Made by a program: the position numbers and the translations under genes
Shown here: positions 11,361-11,419 of the stretch, piece after piece
Position numbering within the stretch: the first letter of the stretch is position 1
Layout of the letters: each line of letters opens with the position of its first letter
Notes under the pieces: generated by a model
Database searches by the model: none
What the model was told of the DNA's origin: nothing
The model's input: the letters and a program-made list of their open reading frames with translations, nothing else
Assembly (NCBI GenBank): GCA_021777365.1
Contig: JAJYDP010000102.1
Coordinates: 1 to 11,419, forward strand
DNA: 11,419 nt
Direction of reading: 5' to 3'
Source: Chloroflexota bacterium
Lineage (GTDB): Bacteria > Chloroflexota > Limnocylindria > Limnocylindrales > CSP1-4

Positions 11361-11419
11361 GTCCATCCCTGATGTCGGACCCCCCTGCAGAACTCACCCT
11401 CGATCGGCGTTTCGGACTG
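11357..11419 (-). CDS. C-terminal end of an unidentified gene (partial, runs off right edge)
   Basis: Twenty codons ending ...TPIEGEFCRGVRHQGWT and a TGA that overlaps the GTG of the zinc-motif gene. The frame is open to the window edge. Of the three minus-strand frames here, this is the one that ends with the cluster's usual GTGA overlap. Too short to identify. Confidence 0.4.
   Translation of the reverse strand, partial: QSETPIEGEFCRGVRHQGWT

Noticed and set aside
10924..11397. Upstream extension of the 34-aa membrane gene to a 192-codon frame
   Set aside because: The added part is a shifted-frame shadow of the zinc-motif gene. The ATG at 10923 has GGAGGG and the ATGA overlap.
1..11419. 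tRNA genes, CRISPR arrays, insertion sequences, attachment sites or rho-independent terminators
   Set aside because: No cloverleaf pattern, regular repeat-spacer series, transposase motif or GC hairpin followed by a T run was found by eye. Genes are packed with almost no free space, and the only gap over 50 bases is the promoter region at 10643-10717.

Overview
The window looks like part of a double-stranded DNA tailed-phage or prophage genome from a high-GC host, most likely an actinobacterium or a similarly GC-rich phylum. G+C is visibly around two thirds. Every credible gene lies on the minus strand, GTG starts predominate, nearly all stops are TGA, and neighbouring genes repeatedly overlap by 4 bases (GTGA or ATGA). 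Several small zinc proteins look like types I associate with actinobacteriophages; that is recall, not a search. The window shows a portal gene but no terminase, major capsid, tail, integrase or replication gene.

Layout in the direction of transcription (right to left). 11419-10718: the tail of an unidentified gene, a protein with a C2H2-like zinc motif, and two very small single-helix membrane proteins. 10717-10643: a short gap with a good sigma70-type promoter and nested inverted repeats, pointing left. 10642-9945: a 59-aa helical protein, 42-aa and 61-aa membrane proteins, and a 63-aa ORF resembling an internal piece of the portal, in a patch of lower GC. 9948-8327: a DUF5658-like membrane protein, a 37-aa C2H2 zinc finger, a CxCxC-type small protein, a basic 111-aa protein, a membrane/coiled-coil protein and a 75-aa helical protein. 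8330-7849: a three-helix membrane protein and a 58-aa zinc protein. 7858-4963: an enzyme block with a phospholipase-D-superfamily (HKD) protein, a papain/C39-like cysteine peptidase, and a large multidomain peptidoglycan hydrolase with a hydrophobic holin-like tail. 4949-2917: an unrecognised 278-aa protein, a two-helix membrane protein, two small proteins, and a membrane-anchored coiled-coil protein with a zinc knuckle. 2907-31: a 958-aa portal protein with a ParB-like domain and a zinc ribbon fused to its C-terminus. The next gene starts at the left edge by an ATGA overlap.

The genes probably form one or two long, translationally coupled transcripts. The enzyme block reads as a lysis or host-envelope module placed just before the head-assembly genes. 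The numerous membrane microproteins could include holins, antiholins or superinfection-exclusion factors, but sequence alone does not assign those roles. The most unusual points are the portal-ParB-zinc fusion, the portal-like fragment 7 kb away from the portal, two genes whose only sensible start is CTG with a well-placed Shine-Dalgarno, and the lysin with a membrane tail.
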